Below are positions 7,525 to 14,504 of a DNA stretch of 16,806 bases, in pieces. A model generated the notes under the pieces. The model made no database searches. It was not told the DNA's origin and saw nothing but the letters and a program-made list of their open reading frames with translations. Both the position numbers and the translations under genes were made by a program. Position 1 is the stretch's first letter. Every line of letters starts with the position of its first letter. Source of the stretch: a candidate division TA06 bacterium DG_78 (GTDB lineage: Bacteria; Hydrothermota; Tepidihabitantia; SM23-42); NCBI GenBank assembly GCA_001303225.1, contig LJNI01000030.1, positions 1 through 16,806 of the forward strand, written 5' to 3'.

Positions 7525-7941
7525 ATGGTCAATAAGGTCGTCGTCCATTATGTAGACGGAAAAATCGAAAAAGGGTATACATCTGATTTTCAACCCCAGA
7601 AAGATATGTTTCACTTAGTCGTTGATGAAGCCGGACGAGAGAAATCAAAACCGGTTAAGATTGATGACCTCAAGGCAGTATTTTTCGTCAAAGAACTTAA
7701 GGGGAAGTATCAAGATGTTCCTGAAGCCAAAAAAACCTTTGAGGATGAAGAATTCAAAGATAAGAAGTTAGTCGGCAAGAAAATTAAGGTTGTATTTACT
7801 GATGGTGAGATTCTCTATGGCATTACCTTTGGTTATTCACAACAGCGTCGGGGATTTTTCTTCAATCCTATTGATCCTGACAGTAACAACGAGAGGATCT
7901 TTGCGATTTGGAGTGCTGTAAAAGACATGCAGATACTCTGA
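7525..7941 (+). CDS. Small DUF6982-like protein with internally duplicated VxxxDGxxxxG domain
   Basis: This 138-aa soluble protein begins MVNKVVVHYVDGKIEKGYT, a pattern I associate with the DUF6982-like proteins of unknown function. The two halves look alike. Residues ~3-56 read KVVVHYVDGKIEKGYTSDF and end DDLKAVFFVK; residues ~85-138 read KIKVVFTDGEILYGITFGY and end SAVKDMQIL. Each has a strand, a DG turn, a strand with Gly, and a terminal strand, suggesting two small SH3/Sm-like barrels joined by a charged linker (FEDEEFKDKKL). There is no Shine-Dalgarno site, and the promoter -10 lies 5 nt before the ATG. The gene runs toward the minus-strand membrane-protein gene, 91 nt away, with no obvious terminator between. 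Confidence 0.85.
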   Translation: MVNKVVVHYVDGKIEKGYTSDFQPQKDMFHLVVDEAGREKSKPVKIDDLKAVFFVKELKGKYQDVPEAKKTFEDEEFKDKKLVGKKIKVVFTDGEILYGITFGYSQQRRGFFFNPIDPDSNNERIFAIWSAVKDMQIL

Positions 7942-8032
7942 ATCGCGCTGTAGACAACATATTTTCATCGTTGATAGTTACTCCTGAACCAAAATTACAC
8001 AATAGTACAAAGACACACGAGGTACATAAAAA

Positions 8033-10144
8033 CTATGATATTGTTCTTAATCCTATTCCAACGAGAAGATTTACCAATATAAAAATCACAAGGGTAAAAA
8101 CGATGCCGAGTATGGGGATGAAAATGACTGTGGTAATGAGCGCACCGATACTCGAACCGAACAAATCCACACCATATACAATCCCTGCCGTTTCTCTCTT
8201 CAGAATTGCGACACTCATCGGAAAATGTAAGCCACCGAGAAATCCTCCAATGAATATAAGAATTGGAATAATGAAATTTGTGCCTGGTAATTGAGCAATA
8301 GATAACAATATAATGACCCCACAATATATACTCACAATGAACTCGAGGTATGAAAGTAGTATAGTTAAATTATTTTTCATCAAGGATGATTTCAGGTAAA
8401 ACAAGGTTCCTGCTGCTAATCCCAGCATGTAGCAGGCAATTATTGCACCAATCCAGCCATAGAGGTACCCATAGAAAATTTGGAACAGTATTATAAGTAT
8501 CACTTCAGTGGAAATCTCACTCGCACCGACTGCGAGCACGGAGACATACACCATTGATCTACGTCGAAAGAATAGAAAAATAAAAATGAGCGGTAAGAGA
8601 AACCATATCGGGTGTAGACCGAATAAGGTCATGAATCCCCTTTTGAGATTCTCGGGCATACCACCCCAGAGAGTGTTCGTAAAATAGTAGCACACAGGTT
8701 TCACATCAGTGTTGGAGATACCCTTCGATTCTTTCACCCTCCCTCTTAAATACGCCAGTTTTTCCCAGCTAAAGTTGTAATCAAAGAAATAATCATTAAC
8801 ATACACCAAATCTAACTTTCTTTCACGCATGTGCATTTTTATTATGTTAACGATGTTTTCTAATTGTATTTCTTGTTCAGTCGCGACATATGTTGTCTTA
8901 GCAGCAGGCAAGACTAATATATTTTTAAATGAAACATGCAACGATCTGTAGACAGTATTTAAAAGTTGTCCAAAAATTGGACTGATAATATCTGGTGGTG
9001 AAGTAATTCTCACTGACAGTATGCCATCTGAGTTTAGTATCCTTTTCGCCTCAGCAAAAAATTCTACAGTATAAAAACGATTGAGCTGGGCGTTAACTGG
9101 ATCAGGAAGATTGATGATGATAATATCATATTTTTTCCTTGTATGTTTGATAAAAAACCGAGCATCACCAAAAATTACAGTAAGATTCTTATAACCATGC
9201 AAGTGCTCGCCAATATACTTCTCACCAACAGCAAAGAGTAACGGATCGAGTTCACAGTACGTGACCTCAGTGACATCAGGATGTTTGAAAATTTGGGTTA
9301 TGCAATTACCCATACCACCACCAACGAGTAAGACACTTCGTGGTGATCCATGCAAGAGAAGCGGATAGTGGACTGCTTCCTCACTGCTGTAGAGATCAGG
9401 GTAGGAAAAATCATACACTCCATTAGTATAAAAGTTTACCTGGGTACCTGATTGCGTTACCGCAATGACTCCATATCGTGATTCTCGCAAACCGATAAGT
9501 GCCTGGCCACCCATTTGTATTTTTCTCAGAGCTAACTCTATATCGCCGATTTTAAAAAAGAGGGGCAAAATACATAACGTCACCAATATTAATTTTCTAT
9601 TAATTAAAGAAAATCCACTGGCGATCAGAGCGCACATCATAATCAACAAAATTCCATAGGAAGGCAAGAATTGGATCAGGACAAATGAAATAATAATACC
9701 ACCAAAAAAAGAACCAATACCCTCGAGGAGATAGACCTTTTCTGGTTTGAGTAATTGAGAGGCTGCTGGAAAGAGCATACCGAAGATCATGCATGTTGGC
9801 GCGAGTGAAATGAGGGCGATGAAAATTATCTTGTCAAGAGAAATGATTTCACCAAAAGGTAGTGAAAAAATATGGGGAGCGAGTCTGATAATTGTTATTG
9901 AAAAAACACTAAAAACACTCAATAGGAAGAGGAGCAGTGAGTACCCTAGTACAGGTTTGATTCTGAGCTGTAACCGTGTGAACACGATACTTCCAATACC
10001 AACCCAAGCGAGCCAGAAGCACAAGAGCAGACCGGATACGAGCTCGTTGCCACCGAAAAGCGATAGTCCCTCTCTGATAATGAGCGTCTGCGCAATCACC
10101 GCAGCAAAACCTGATATGAATACTGCTATTTTTGTCACTCTCAT
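8033..10144 (-). CDS. Polytopic membrane protein with embedded spermidine synthase-like (SAM-fold) domain
   Basis: 703 aa in three parts: about six hydrophobic segments in residues 1-200, a soluble domain at ~215-500, and about seven more segments at ~510-703. The soluble domain has the Rossmann motif VLLVGGGMGN (271-280), an acidic strand end CELD (297-300), GDARFF (326-331) and NLPDP (345-349). These correspond to the nucleotide-binding and catalytic-side motifs of spermidine synthase-family aminopropyl/methyl transferases. Known: fused membrane/spermidine synthase-like proteins are widespread and mostly uncharacterised; many do not make spermidine. The substrate is therefore unassigned. 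No partner polyamine gene is adjacent. The start has no Shine-Dalgarno site; a weak promoter -10 ends 6 nt upstream, suggesting a leaderless mRNA. Confidence 0.88.
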   Translation of the reverse strand: MRVTKIAVFISGFAAVIAQTLIIREGLSLFGGNELVSGLLLCFWLAWVGIGSIVFTRLQLRIKPVLGYSLLLFLLSVFSVFSITIIRLAPHIFSLPFGEIISLDKIIFIALISLAPTCMIFGMLFPAASQLLKPEKVYLLEGIGSFFGGIIISFVLIQFLPSYGILLIMMCALIASGFSLINRKLILVTLCILPLFFKIGDIELALRKIQMGGQALIGLRESRYGVIAVTQSGTQVNFYTNGVYDFSYPDLYSSEEAVHYPLLLHGSPRSVLLVGGGMGNCITQIFKHPDVTEVTYCELDPLLFAVGEKYIGEHLHGYKNLTVIFGDARFFIKHTRKKYDIIIINLPDPVNAQLNRFYTVEFFAEAKRILNSDGILSVRITSPPDIISPIFGQLLNTVYRSLHVSFKNILVLPAAKTTYVATEQEIQLENIVNIIKMHMRERKLDLVYVNDYFFDYNFSWEKLAYLRGRVKESKGISNTDVKPVCYYFTNTLWGGMPENLKRGFMTLFGLHPIWFLLPLIFIFLFFRRRSMVYVSVLAVGASEISTEVILIILFQIFYGYLYGWIGAIIACYMLGLAAGTLFYLKSSLMKNNLTILLSYLEFIVSIYCGVIILLSIAQLPGTNFIIPILIFIGGFLGGLHFPMSVAILKRETAGIVYGVDLFGSSIGALITTVIFIPILGIVFTLVIFILVNLLVGIGLRTIS

Positions 10145-10150
10145 TGCATA

Positions 10151-10178
10151 AGTTTAGACTGATTACAATAAAAATCAA
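10151..10178 (-). promoter_or_regulatory. Putative promoter of the membrane-protein gene, predicted leaderless
   Basis: On the minus strand, TTGATT (10178-10173), a 16-bp spacer and TAAACT (10156-10151), 6 nt before the ATG at 10144. Each hexamer matches consensus at 4 of 6 positions, so this is the weakest of the set. It is divergent from the yebC promoter, with -35 elements 25 bp apart. Confidence 0.45.
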
Positions 10179-10203
10179 GAAGAAAATACAATAGCGGAGG
10201 GTA

Positions 10204-10231
10204 TTGACTAATAACAATTTTTGGCTAATAT
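10204..10231 (+). promoter_or_regulatory. Promoter of the yebC-ruvCAB operon
   Basis: TTGACT (10204-10209), a 16-bp spacer and TAATAT (10226-10231). The predicted start near 10238 leaves a ~12-nt leader beginning at the AAAGGAG site (10237-10243), which lies 6 nt before the ATG. Confidence 0.65.
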
Positions 10232-10249
10232 TATCTAAAGGAGAAGTAT

Positions 10250-11008
10250 ATGTCTGGACATTCAAAGTGGTCAAAGATAAAAAGAAAAAAGCAGGGTGCA
10301 GATGCCAAACGAGGAAATCTCTTTACTAAAATAATTAAAGAGATTACAGTTGCCGCACGACATGGTGGTGGAGATCCCAATGCAAATCCGAGACTCCGTT
10401 CAGCAATCGATGAAGCAAAAGCAGCAAATATGCCTCAGAACAACATAGAACGGGCAATCAAAAGAGGCACTGGTGAAATAGAAGGGCAAATCCTCGAAGA
10501 AGTTACCTATGAAGGATACGGTCCGAGCGGTGTTGCAATTTTTATTGAGGCAGTAACTGATAACCGTAATCGAACAACTGCGGAAATACGGCGCGCCTTT
10601 TCACGACACAATGGTAATCTTGGGAGTCAAGGTTCTGTCGCATGGCAATTCAAGGCACAGGGTATTATTAGTATTGATGCAAAGGGTTATGAAGAGGATA
10701 AAATCATTGCCTACGCCCTCGAAGGTGGTGCTATTGATGTAAAGACCGAGGGCGACACATATCAGATAATTACACCGCCTGAAAACTACACAAAAGTCAA
10801 AGACATCCTACAAAATAACAACATCACAATGGCACACAGTGAATTAACAAAAATTGCCCAAACTACTGTATCTTTATCAGAGAAAGATGCTGAAAAAGTA
10901 TTGAAACTCTATGAAGCACTCGACGAACTTGATGATGTACAACATGTCTATGCAAATTTTGATATTCCAGACAGCGTTATGGAGAAAATTTCCTCGGAAG
11001 TAGGTTGA
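10250..11008 (+). CDS. yebC: YebC/PmpR family protein
   Basis: 252 aa, full length for the family. It starts with the hallmark MSGHSKWSKIKRKK and continues with GNLFTKIIKEITVAARHGGGDP, NPRLRSAIDEAKAANMP and the central YEGYGPSGVAIFIEAVTDN segment, all diagnostic. Known: members act as transcription regulators or, as shown more recently for some, relieve ribosome stalling at polyproline-type sites; which applies here cannot be told from sequence. AAAGGAG sits 6 nt before the ATG. It is the first gene of the conserved yebC-ruvC-ruvA-ruvB order; its stop codon overlaps the TTG start of ruvC by three bases. Confidence 0.97.
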   Translation: MSGHSKWSKIKRKKQGADAKRGNLFTKIIKEITVAARHGGGDPNANPRLRSAIDEAKAANMPQNNIERAIKRGTGEIEGQILEEVTYEGYGPSGVAIFIEAVTDNRNRTTAEIRRAFSRHNGNLGSQGSVAWQFKAQGIISIDAKGYEEDKIIAYALEGGAIDVKTEGDTYQIITPPENYTKVKDILQNNNITMAHSELTKIAQTTVSLSEKDAEKVLKLYEALDELDDVQHVYANFDIPDSVMEKISSEVG

Positions 11009-11481
11009 AGATCATTGGCATAGACCCTGGTATTTCGGCCACTGGTTACGGCATCCTTGAGGACGGTATGGTAACTAATTACGGTACAATTCGTCCAAAA
11101 AAAGGGAAAACGTACACCAAACTGTCAGAAATTTGCAAAAAGATTGAGGGATTAATTAGCAGTAATAAACCCGACCTTGCTGTTCTCGAAAAAGTTTTTC
11201 ATAAAAAAAATATTCAGAGTCTCTTACGTTCGTCGGAATTGAGGGGAGCAATTATCCTTACGCTCGCTAATAAAAACATAAAGATTGTAGAATTCGCACC
11301 AGCCCAGATTAAATTAGCAATTACTGGTAATGGTCGGGCATCTAAACAGCAAGTCAGGTACTTTGTCGAAAGGACGATGCTTCAGAACAACAAGAAGGTT
11401 TCGAGTGATGCTATTGATGCTTTGGCAATCGCCTACACCGGTGTGCGAAAAATGCATTTTCAGGAAACTCTGTTGAATTGA
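11005..11481 (+). CDS. ruvC: RuvC Holliday junction resolvase
   Basis: 158 aa, normal family length. It cuts Holliday junctions symmetrically after RuvAB branch migration. All four catalytic acidic residues are visible: D7 (IIGIDPG), E62 (VLEKVF), and D135 and D138 (SSDAIDALAIAY). The start is TTG at 11005. It overlaps the yebC stop (TTGA), gives the expected N-terminus MKIIGIDPG, and has only a weak GGAAGTAGG upstream, so translational coupling to yebC is likely. The next gene begins 13 nt after the stop codon. Confidence 0.97.
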   Translation: MKIIGIDPGISATGYGILEDGMVTNYGTIRPKKGKTYTKLSEICKKIEGLISSNKPDLAVLEKVFHKKNIQSLLRSSELRGAIILTLANKNIKIVEFAPAQIKLAITGNGRASKQQVRYFVERTMLQNNKKVSSDAIDALAIAYTGVRKMHFQETLLN

Positions 11482-11494
11482 CGGGGCATGAGCA

Positions 11495-12037
11495 GTGATC
11501 GGTAGATTACGAGGCAATGTTATTGAAAAAACACCGCCCTTTTTTATCCTCGATGTATCGGGCGTCGGTTTTGTTGTACAAGCTCCTCTCTCGTCCTTCG
11601 ATACAATTAAAGAAAATCAAGAAATCATACTTTATACCAAATGTCTCTTTAAAGACGAAGAAGCATTTATCTACGGTTTTCTGACCAAAGATGAACTTAA
11701 TATATTTACAGATTTGATTTCGGTGTCAGGTGTTGGACCGAAATTAGCGCTGAACCTATTATCCACGTTTCCTCCTGATCAGATTAGTCAAGCAATAGAA
11801 AATGAAAATCTTGAGCTCCTCTCATCAGTGCCAAAAATTGGTAAGAAACTTGCGAGTAAAATCGTCCTTGAACTGAAGGGGAAATTGAGCTTCGCCGAAA
11901 AGGCAACAGTATTTAACCAGGCAGTCCATGCTTTGTGTTCATTAGGACTCACGCGTGTTGAAGCGATTCAACGTTTACGTGGCTTACCAACTGACATATC
12001 ACTCGAAGAACTTATAAAACGAGCACTGAGGACCTAA
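11495..12037 (+). CDS. ruvA: RuvA Holliday junction-binding protein
   Basis: 180 aa. The GTG start at 11495 gives the canonical MIGRLRG N-terminus; the nearby ATG at 11488 is out of frame. Residues ~1-63 form the OB-fold DNA-binding domain (ending IYGFLTKDE). Two helix-hairpin-helix motifs follow, LISVSGVGPKLALNLLS (~74-90) and LLSSVPKIGKKLASKIVLEL (~108-127). A C-terminal three-helix RuvB-contacting domain spans ~141-180 (ALCSLGLTRVEAIQRL). It is shorter than the ~200-residue E. coli protein, mostly because the linker before domain III is brief. The stop lies one nucleotide before the ruvB ATG, so the two are surely coupled. Confidence 0.97.
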   Translation: MIGRLRGNVIEKTPPFFILDVSGVGFVVQAPLSSFDTIKENQEIILYTKCLFKDEEAFIYGFLTKDELNIFTDLISVSGVGPKLALNLLSTFPPDQISQAIENENLELLSSVPKIGKKLASKIVLELKGKLSFAEKATVFNQAVHALCSLGLTRVEAIQRLRGLPTDISLEELIKRALRT

Positions 12038-12038
12038 T

Positions 12039-13052
12039 ATGGAAAAAATGACGACCAATAAATTGTTGAGCGGCGAAGAGATATACGAAATTGCTCTGCG
12101 ACCGAAAAAATTTGAAGAGTTTGTCGGTCAGATAAAAATTATTGAAAACCTCAAGGTATTTATACAAGCAGCTAAACAACGTAAAGAGCCCCTCGAACAT
12201 ATCCTGTTATTTGGTCCTCCAGGATTAGGGAAAACCACGCTTGCCCACATAATTACGAGAGAAATGGATGTCAGTATCTACCCGACATCAGGACCGATAC
12301 TCGAACGCCCTTTCGACATAGCAGGTATTCTCAGCAACCTCAAGAGAGCAGATGTTTTGTTCATCGATGAAGTGCATCGAATAAACAAAACAGTAGAAGA
12401 GTACCTCTATCCAGCTTTAGAGAATTTCTGCTTGGATGTTATGCAGGATAAGGGGATGGGCGCTCGGGCATTACGATTAAGACTCAACCACTTTACCTTA
12501 ATCGGCGCAACAACAAGGTCCGGACTCCTCACTGCACCACTCCGTTCACGATTTGGTATCAGTTTCAGGCTCGATTATTATCCCACTCATGATCTCTGTG
12601 ATATTATTCGGCGTTCTGCAAAAATACTGGAGATAGCGATTGATGAAAAAGCAACAACAGAAATTGCCTCGAGGGCACGTGGTACACCACGAATTGCCAA
12701 TCGCTTATTGAGGCGAGTCCGAGACTTCGCGCAGGTCAAAGGAAAGGGAAACATCGATTTAGAAATATGCAACTATGCCTTAGAAAAGCTTGAAGTAGAT
12801 AAACGAGGATTTGATGAAATGGACAAAAAAATCATCAGAACGATTATCGAAAAGTTCCAGGGAGGCCCTGTTGGTATTAACAGCCTCGCTGTTGCAGTCG
12901 GTGAAGATGCCCAAACAATTGAAGAAGTATTTGAACCATTTTTAATAATGGAAGGTTTTATCAAACGAACACCTCGTGGCAGGGAAGCTACAACCCTCGC
13001 CTATGAGCATTTTAAATTTAAAAAAGACCACGGTACTCTCTTTAAAACATAG
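12039..13052 (+). CDS. ruvB: RuvB Holliday junction branch-migration ATPase
   Basis: 337 aa AAA+ motor that drives branch migration on RuvA-bound junctions. Visible motifs: Walker A GPPGLGKT (59-66), Walker B VLFIDE (106-111), sensor 1 LIGATTRSG (154-162), arginine finger APLRSRFG (R169), and sensor 2 RGTPRIANRLLRRVRD (R218). A C-terminal winged helix ends FIKRTPRGREATTLAYEHF. The usual SGP-GDLAAIL segment reads SGPILERPFDIAGIL, with the glycine replaced by Phe, a mild departure. The ATG at 12039 is used; an ATG three codons in (12048) is an alternative. It is the last gene of the operon and is followed by an inverted-repeat-rich gap. Confidence 0.98.
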   Translation: MEKMTTNKLLSGEEIYEIALRPKKFEEFVGQIKIIENLKVFIQAAKQRKEPLEHILLFGPPGLGKTTLAHIITREMDVSIYPTSGPILERPFDIAGILSNLKRADVLFIDEVHRINKTVEEYLYPALENFCLDVMQDKGMGARALRLRLNHFTLIGATTRSGLLTAPLRSRFGISFRLDYYPTHDLCDIIRRSAKILEIAIDEKATTEIASRARGTPRIANRLLRRVRDFAQVKGKGNIDLEICNYALEKLEVDKRGFDEMDKKIIRTIIEKFQGGPVGINSLAVAVGEDAQTIEEVFEPFLIMEGFIKRTPRGREATTLAYEHFKFKKDHGTLFKT

Positions 13053-13058
13053 TCTATG

Positions 13059-13138
13059 TTTATCGGTTGCGAAAAGCGATTCGTCCAGCCCATCGTTGAT
13101 AGGCTGGATTCGTTAGTCGCCTCTCGTTTGTCGATAAA
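13059..13138. repeat. Nested inverted repeat after ruvB
   Basis: Three nested arm pairs nearly share one axis: TTTATCG (13059-13065) with CGATAAA (13132-13138), GCGA (13076-13079) with TCGC (13117-13120), and TCCAGCC (13084-13090) with GGCTGGA (13102-13108). GATTCG occurs as a direct repeat on both sides of the central hairpin (13078-13083, 13107-13112). It begins 7 nt after the ruvB stop, so it could be an operon-end RNA structure. No U-tract follows. Confidence 0.55.
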
Positions 13139-13174
13139 ATGAACCCCAAATCCGAAACCGTTTTGCCTTTCCGC

Positions 13175-13242
13175 CTCGTTTCTGTCTCACATCGCGTGTT
13201 CGACACAAGATGGAACGTCGGCATTGAGAAAGAAACCGCGAG
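13175..13242. repeat. Second inverted repeat in the ruvB-OMP gap
   Basis: The left arm 13178-13189 (GTTTCTGTCTCA) pairs with the right arm 13225-13236 (TGAGAAAGAAAC) with one G/A mismatch. CTC (13175-13177) can continue to GAG (13240-13242) after a 3-nt bulge. The 35-nt loop carries a small GTGT-TCG-ACAC hairpin (13196-13206). The heptamer GAAACCG occurs around 13154, 13232 and 13245. Confidence 0.5.
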
Positions 13243-13268
13243 CCGAAACCGGAGTATTCCATTCGGCT
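13241..13268 (+). promoter_or_regulatory. Hairpin abutting the -35 of the outer-membrane-protein gene
   Basis: AGCCGAA (13241-13247) pairs with TTCGGCT (13262-13268), with an inner GGA/TCC pair in the loop. It ends 1 nt before the -35 element and its left arm overlaps the right arm of the preceding inverted repeat, so the two folds compete. It may be the end of the upstream transcript or an operator; function unknown. Confidence 0.4.
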
Positions 13269-13269
13269 G

Positions 13270-13297
13270 TTGACTTTTTCCGCATGTCGAATATAAT
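13270..13297 (+). promoter_or_regulatory. Promoter of the outer-membrane-protein gene, predicted leaderless
   Basis: TTGACT (13270-13275), a 16-bp spacer and perfect TATAAT (13292-13297). Only 6 nt follow before the ATG at 13304, with no Shine-Dalgarno site, so transcription should start at or beside the start codon. Confidence 0.72.
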
Positions 13298-13303
13298 CAC
13301 ACT

Positions 13304-14185
13304 ATGAAGAAAATATATATTACAATATGTCTGTGTCTCTTTACCTTGTTGAATTTTGCAGGGGCAAATGATACGAGAATGGGAATTTTAATGACTGGTG
13401 ATTATATCGATGATATTGTTAATATCAGGACTTATCCACATCACATTTCCTTATACCACAATAGTCTATATGGTGATATTGCGAGTGATGTAGAAGACTA
13501 CGGTATTATCATAACGCCTGATATAAAGTATGGTGCAATAGCATTCTGGCAAGATAGAGAAACCCAGGGTGTCTTCAACCTCGGGTATGGCTTAGACCTA
13601 TTCAATTTTAATATTGGCGCCTTCGGCTCGCTCGTTGAAGATCATACCAAATTTGGTGTCGGTTTCGGCAGGTCATTTTTTACCCGTCGTTTTGATTGTT
13701 CTTTTATTATACATAGTGAATCGAATTATGAGCAATATCAGTTTAATCTCCGGTATTCAGAGCGCAAGAGTGATTTCATTATCGTCCCGAAGTATCAGCT
13801 AAATTATTATGCTGAACCATTCGAATATTCAAATCATATACTCGGTCTCTTAATACAACGACTCGTTTTCAGCGAAGGTTTTGTATTCTTTATTGCAGAA
13901 TATGATTTTAGCCGTGGCGACATAGAAAATGATTATACGAATGTCTACACAGGATTTGAACTACCGCTGAGCAAAATACTAATTCTTCGCCTCGGAGTCT
14001 CTGAGCGATTCACCAATGGACTGGAGTCGCCGACATGGTACGTCGAACCTGGTATCGGGCTACAAATCAGAGGATTTAGTATCGACTTCCACGTGAACAA
14101 AGATTGGCTGTTTGATAGAGATGAGGATGAAAATGTCGGGCTCATCAAGTCCTTTGGTTTGGATCTGAATTTCGGTAGGTTTTAG
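13304..14185 (+). CDS. Putative outer-membrane beta-barrel protein
   Basis: 293 aa. Residues 1-~21 are a signal peptide (MKKIYITICLCLFTLLNFAGA, cleavage near AGA|ND). The remainder is a series of short alternating-hydrophobicity strands with many aromatic residues (for example FNLGYGLDLFNFNIGAF and FSIDFHVNKDWLF) and turns rich in D, N and G. The protein ends DLNFGRF; a C-terminal Phe is typical of BAM-assembled barrel proteins. No named family is recognised and no lipobox Cys is present. Codon use resembles the neighbours. It is monocistronic: its own promoter touches the ATG, and a structured non-coding region follows. The barrel assignment is inference from pattern; the export signal is secure. 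Confidence 0.78.
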   Translation: MKKIYITICLCLFTLLNFAGANDTRMGILMTGDYIDDIVNIRTYPHHISLYHNSLYGDIASDVEDYGIIITPDIKYGAIAFWQDRETQGVFNLGYGLDLFNFNIGAFGSLVEDHTKFGVGFGRSFFTRRFDCSFIIHSESNYEQYQFNLRYSERKSDFIIVPKYQLNYYAEPFEYSNHILGLLIQRLVFSEGFVFFIAEYDFSRGDIENDYTNVYTGFELPLSKILILRLGVSERFTNGLESPTWYVEPGIGLQIRGFSIDFHVNKDWLFDRDEDENVGLIKSFGLDLNFGRF

Positions 14186-14200
14186 ACAAAAAATTTTTGT
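14186..14200 (+). terminator. AT-only palindrome directly after the OMP stop codon
   Basis: ACAAAAA, one A, TTTTTGT (14186-14200) forms a 7-bp A/U-rich arm immediately after the stop. It could act as a weak bidirectional terminator, but the stem has a single G-C pair. Confidence 0.35.
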
Positions 14201-14230
14201 AAAAGCGACGTAACGTTCGAGGTGTGATAA

Positions 14231-14282
14231 AAAGGTATCCGTTAAGAATTTTGATCTTTGTAAAATTCTAAATGGATAAAAG
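14231..14282 (+). repeat. 52-nt palindromic repeat, copy 1
   Basis: The hairpin pairs 14236-14252 with 14262-14278. It includes GAATTTT/AAAATTC and ATCC/GGAT, has one A-A mismatch (14244/14270), and a 9-nt loop GATCTTTGT. Copy 2 begins 222 nt later and is identical at 45 of 52 positions. Confidence 0.88.
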
Positions 14283-14452
14283 CCCCGTGAAACGGGATGC
14301 TCAATTTCCTGGCTAAATCAAAGATTTAGGGGAAATTGGCAGGAGTCTCCTTTGAGAGTGGCGTATGCTTAAAGATGTGTTGAAAGACAGGTCGTACCCC
14401 TCACGGCACAAGCACTAAGGAACAGTGTTTGCGATCGCCGAGTAGGGGGATT
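14283..14452 (+). ncRNA. Candidate structured RNA core between the two palindromic repeats
   Basis: Three local helices can be read directly. H1: CCCGT (14284-14288) with ACGGG (14292-14296), tri-loop. H2: a long hairpin at 14298-14341 with CAATTTCC/GGAAATTG (14302-14309, 14331-14338) and CTAAATC/GATTTAG (14313-14319, 14323-14329) around an AAA loop. H3: an extended arm at 14397-14448 with CCCCT/AGGGG, CGGC/GCCG and CAAGCACT/AGTGTTTG around a 7-nt AAGGAAC loop. The stretch 14359-14396 appears single-stranded. There is no ORF: the minus-strand frame that crosses it is the well-known tRNA-antisense artefact. It matches no RNA family I can recognise (not RNase P, SRP, tmRNA or a riboswitch I know). 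Confidence 0.5.
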
Positions 14453-14504
14453 AAAGGCATCCATAGAGAATTTTGATCTTTGTAAAATTCTCTGTGGATA
14501 AAAG
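14453..14504 (+). repeat. 52-nt palindromic repeat, copy 2
   Basis: Same hairpin as copy 1, pairing 14459-14474 with 14484-14499, with the identical loop GATCTTTGT. Relative to copy 1, the A-A mismatch becomes G-C (14466/14492), a U-A becomes A-U (14465/14493), a G-U becomes A-U (14463/14495) and a U-A becomes U-G (14464/14494). Pairing is thus kept or improved. It ends 17 nt before tRNA-Ala. Confidence 0.88.

Noticed and set aside
7908..8294. 128-aa plus-strand ORF
   Set aside because: It overlaps the 3' ends of two convergent real genes and reads as antisense of a transmembrane region.
11488..11490. ATG as the ruvA start
   Set aside because: Out of frame with RuvA; the GTG at 11495 gives the canonical MIGRLRG.
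13056..13142. 28-codon ORF right after ruvB (MFIGCEKRF...)
   Set aside because: No ribosome site, and it lies within the nested inverted repeat, which explains its composition.
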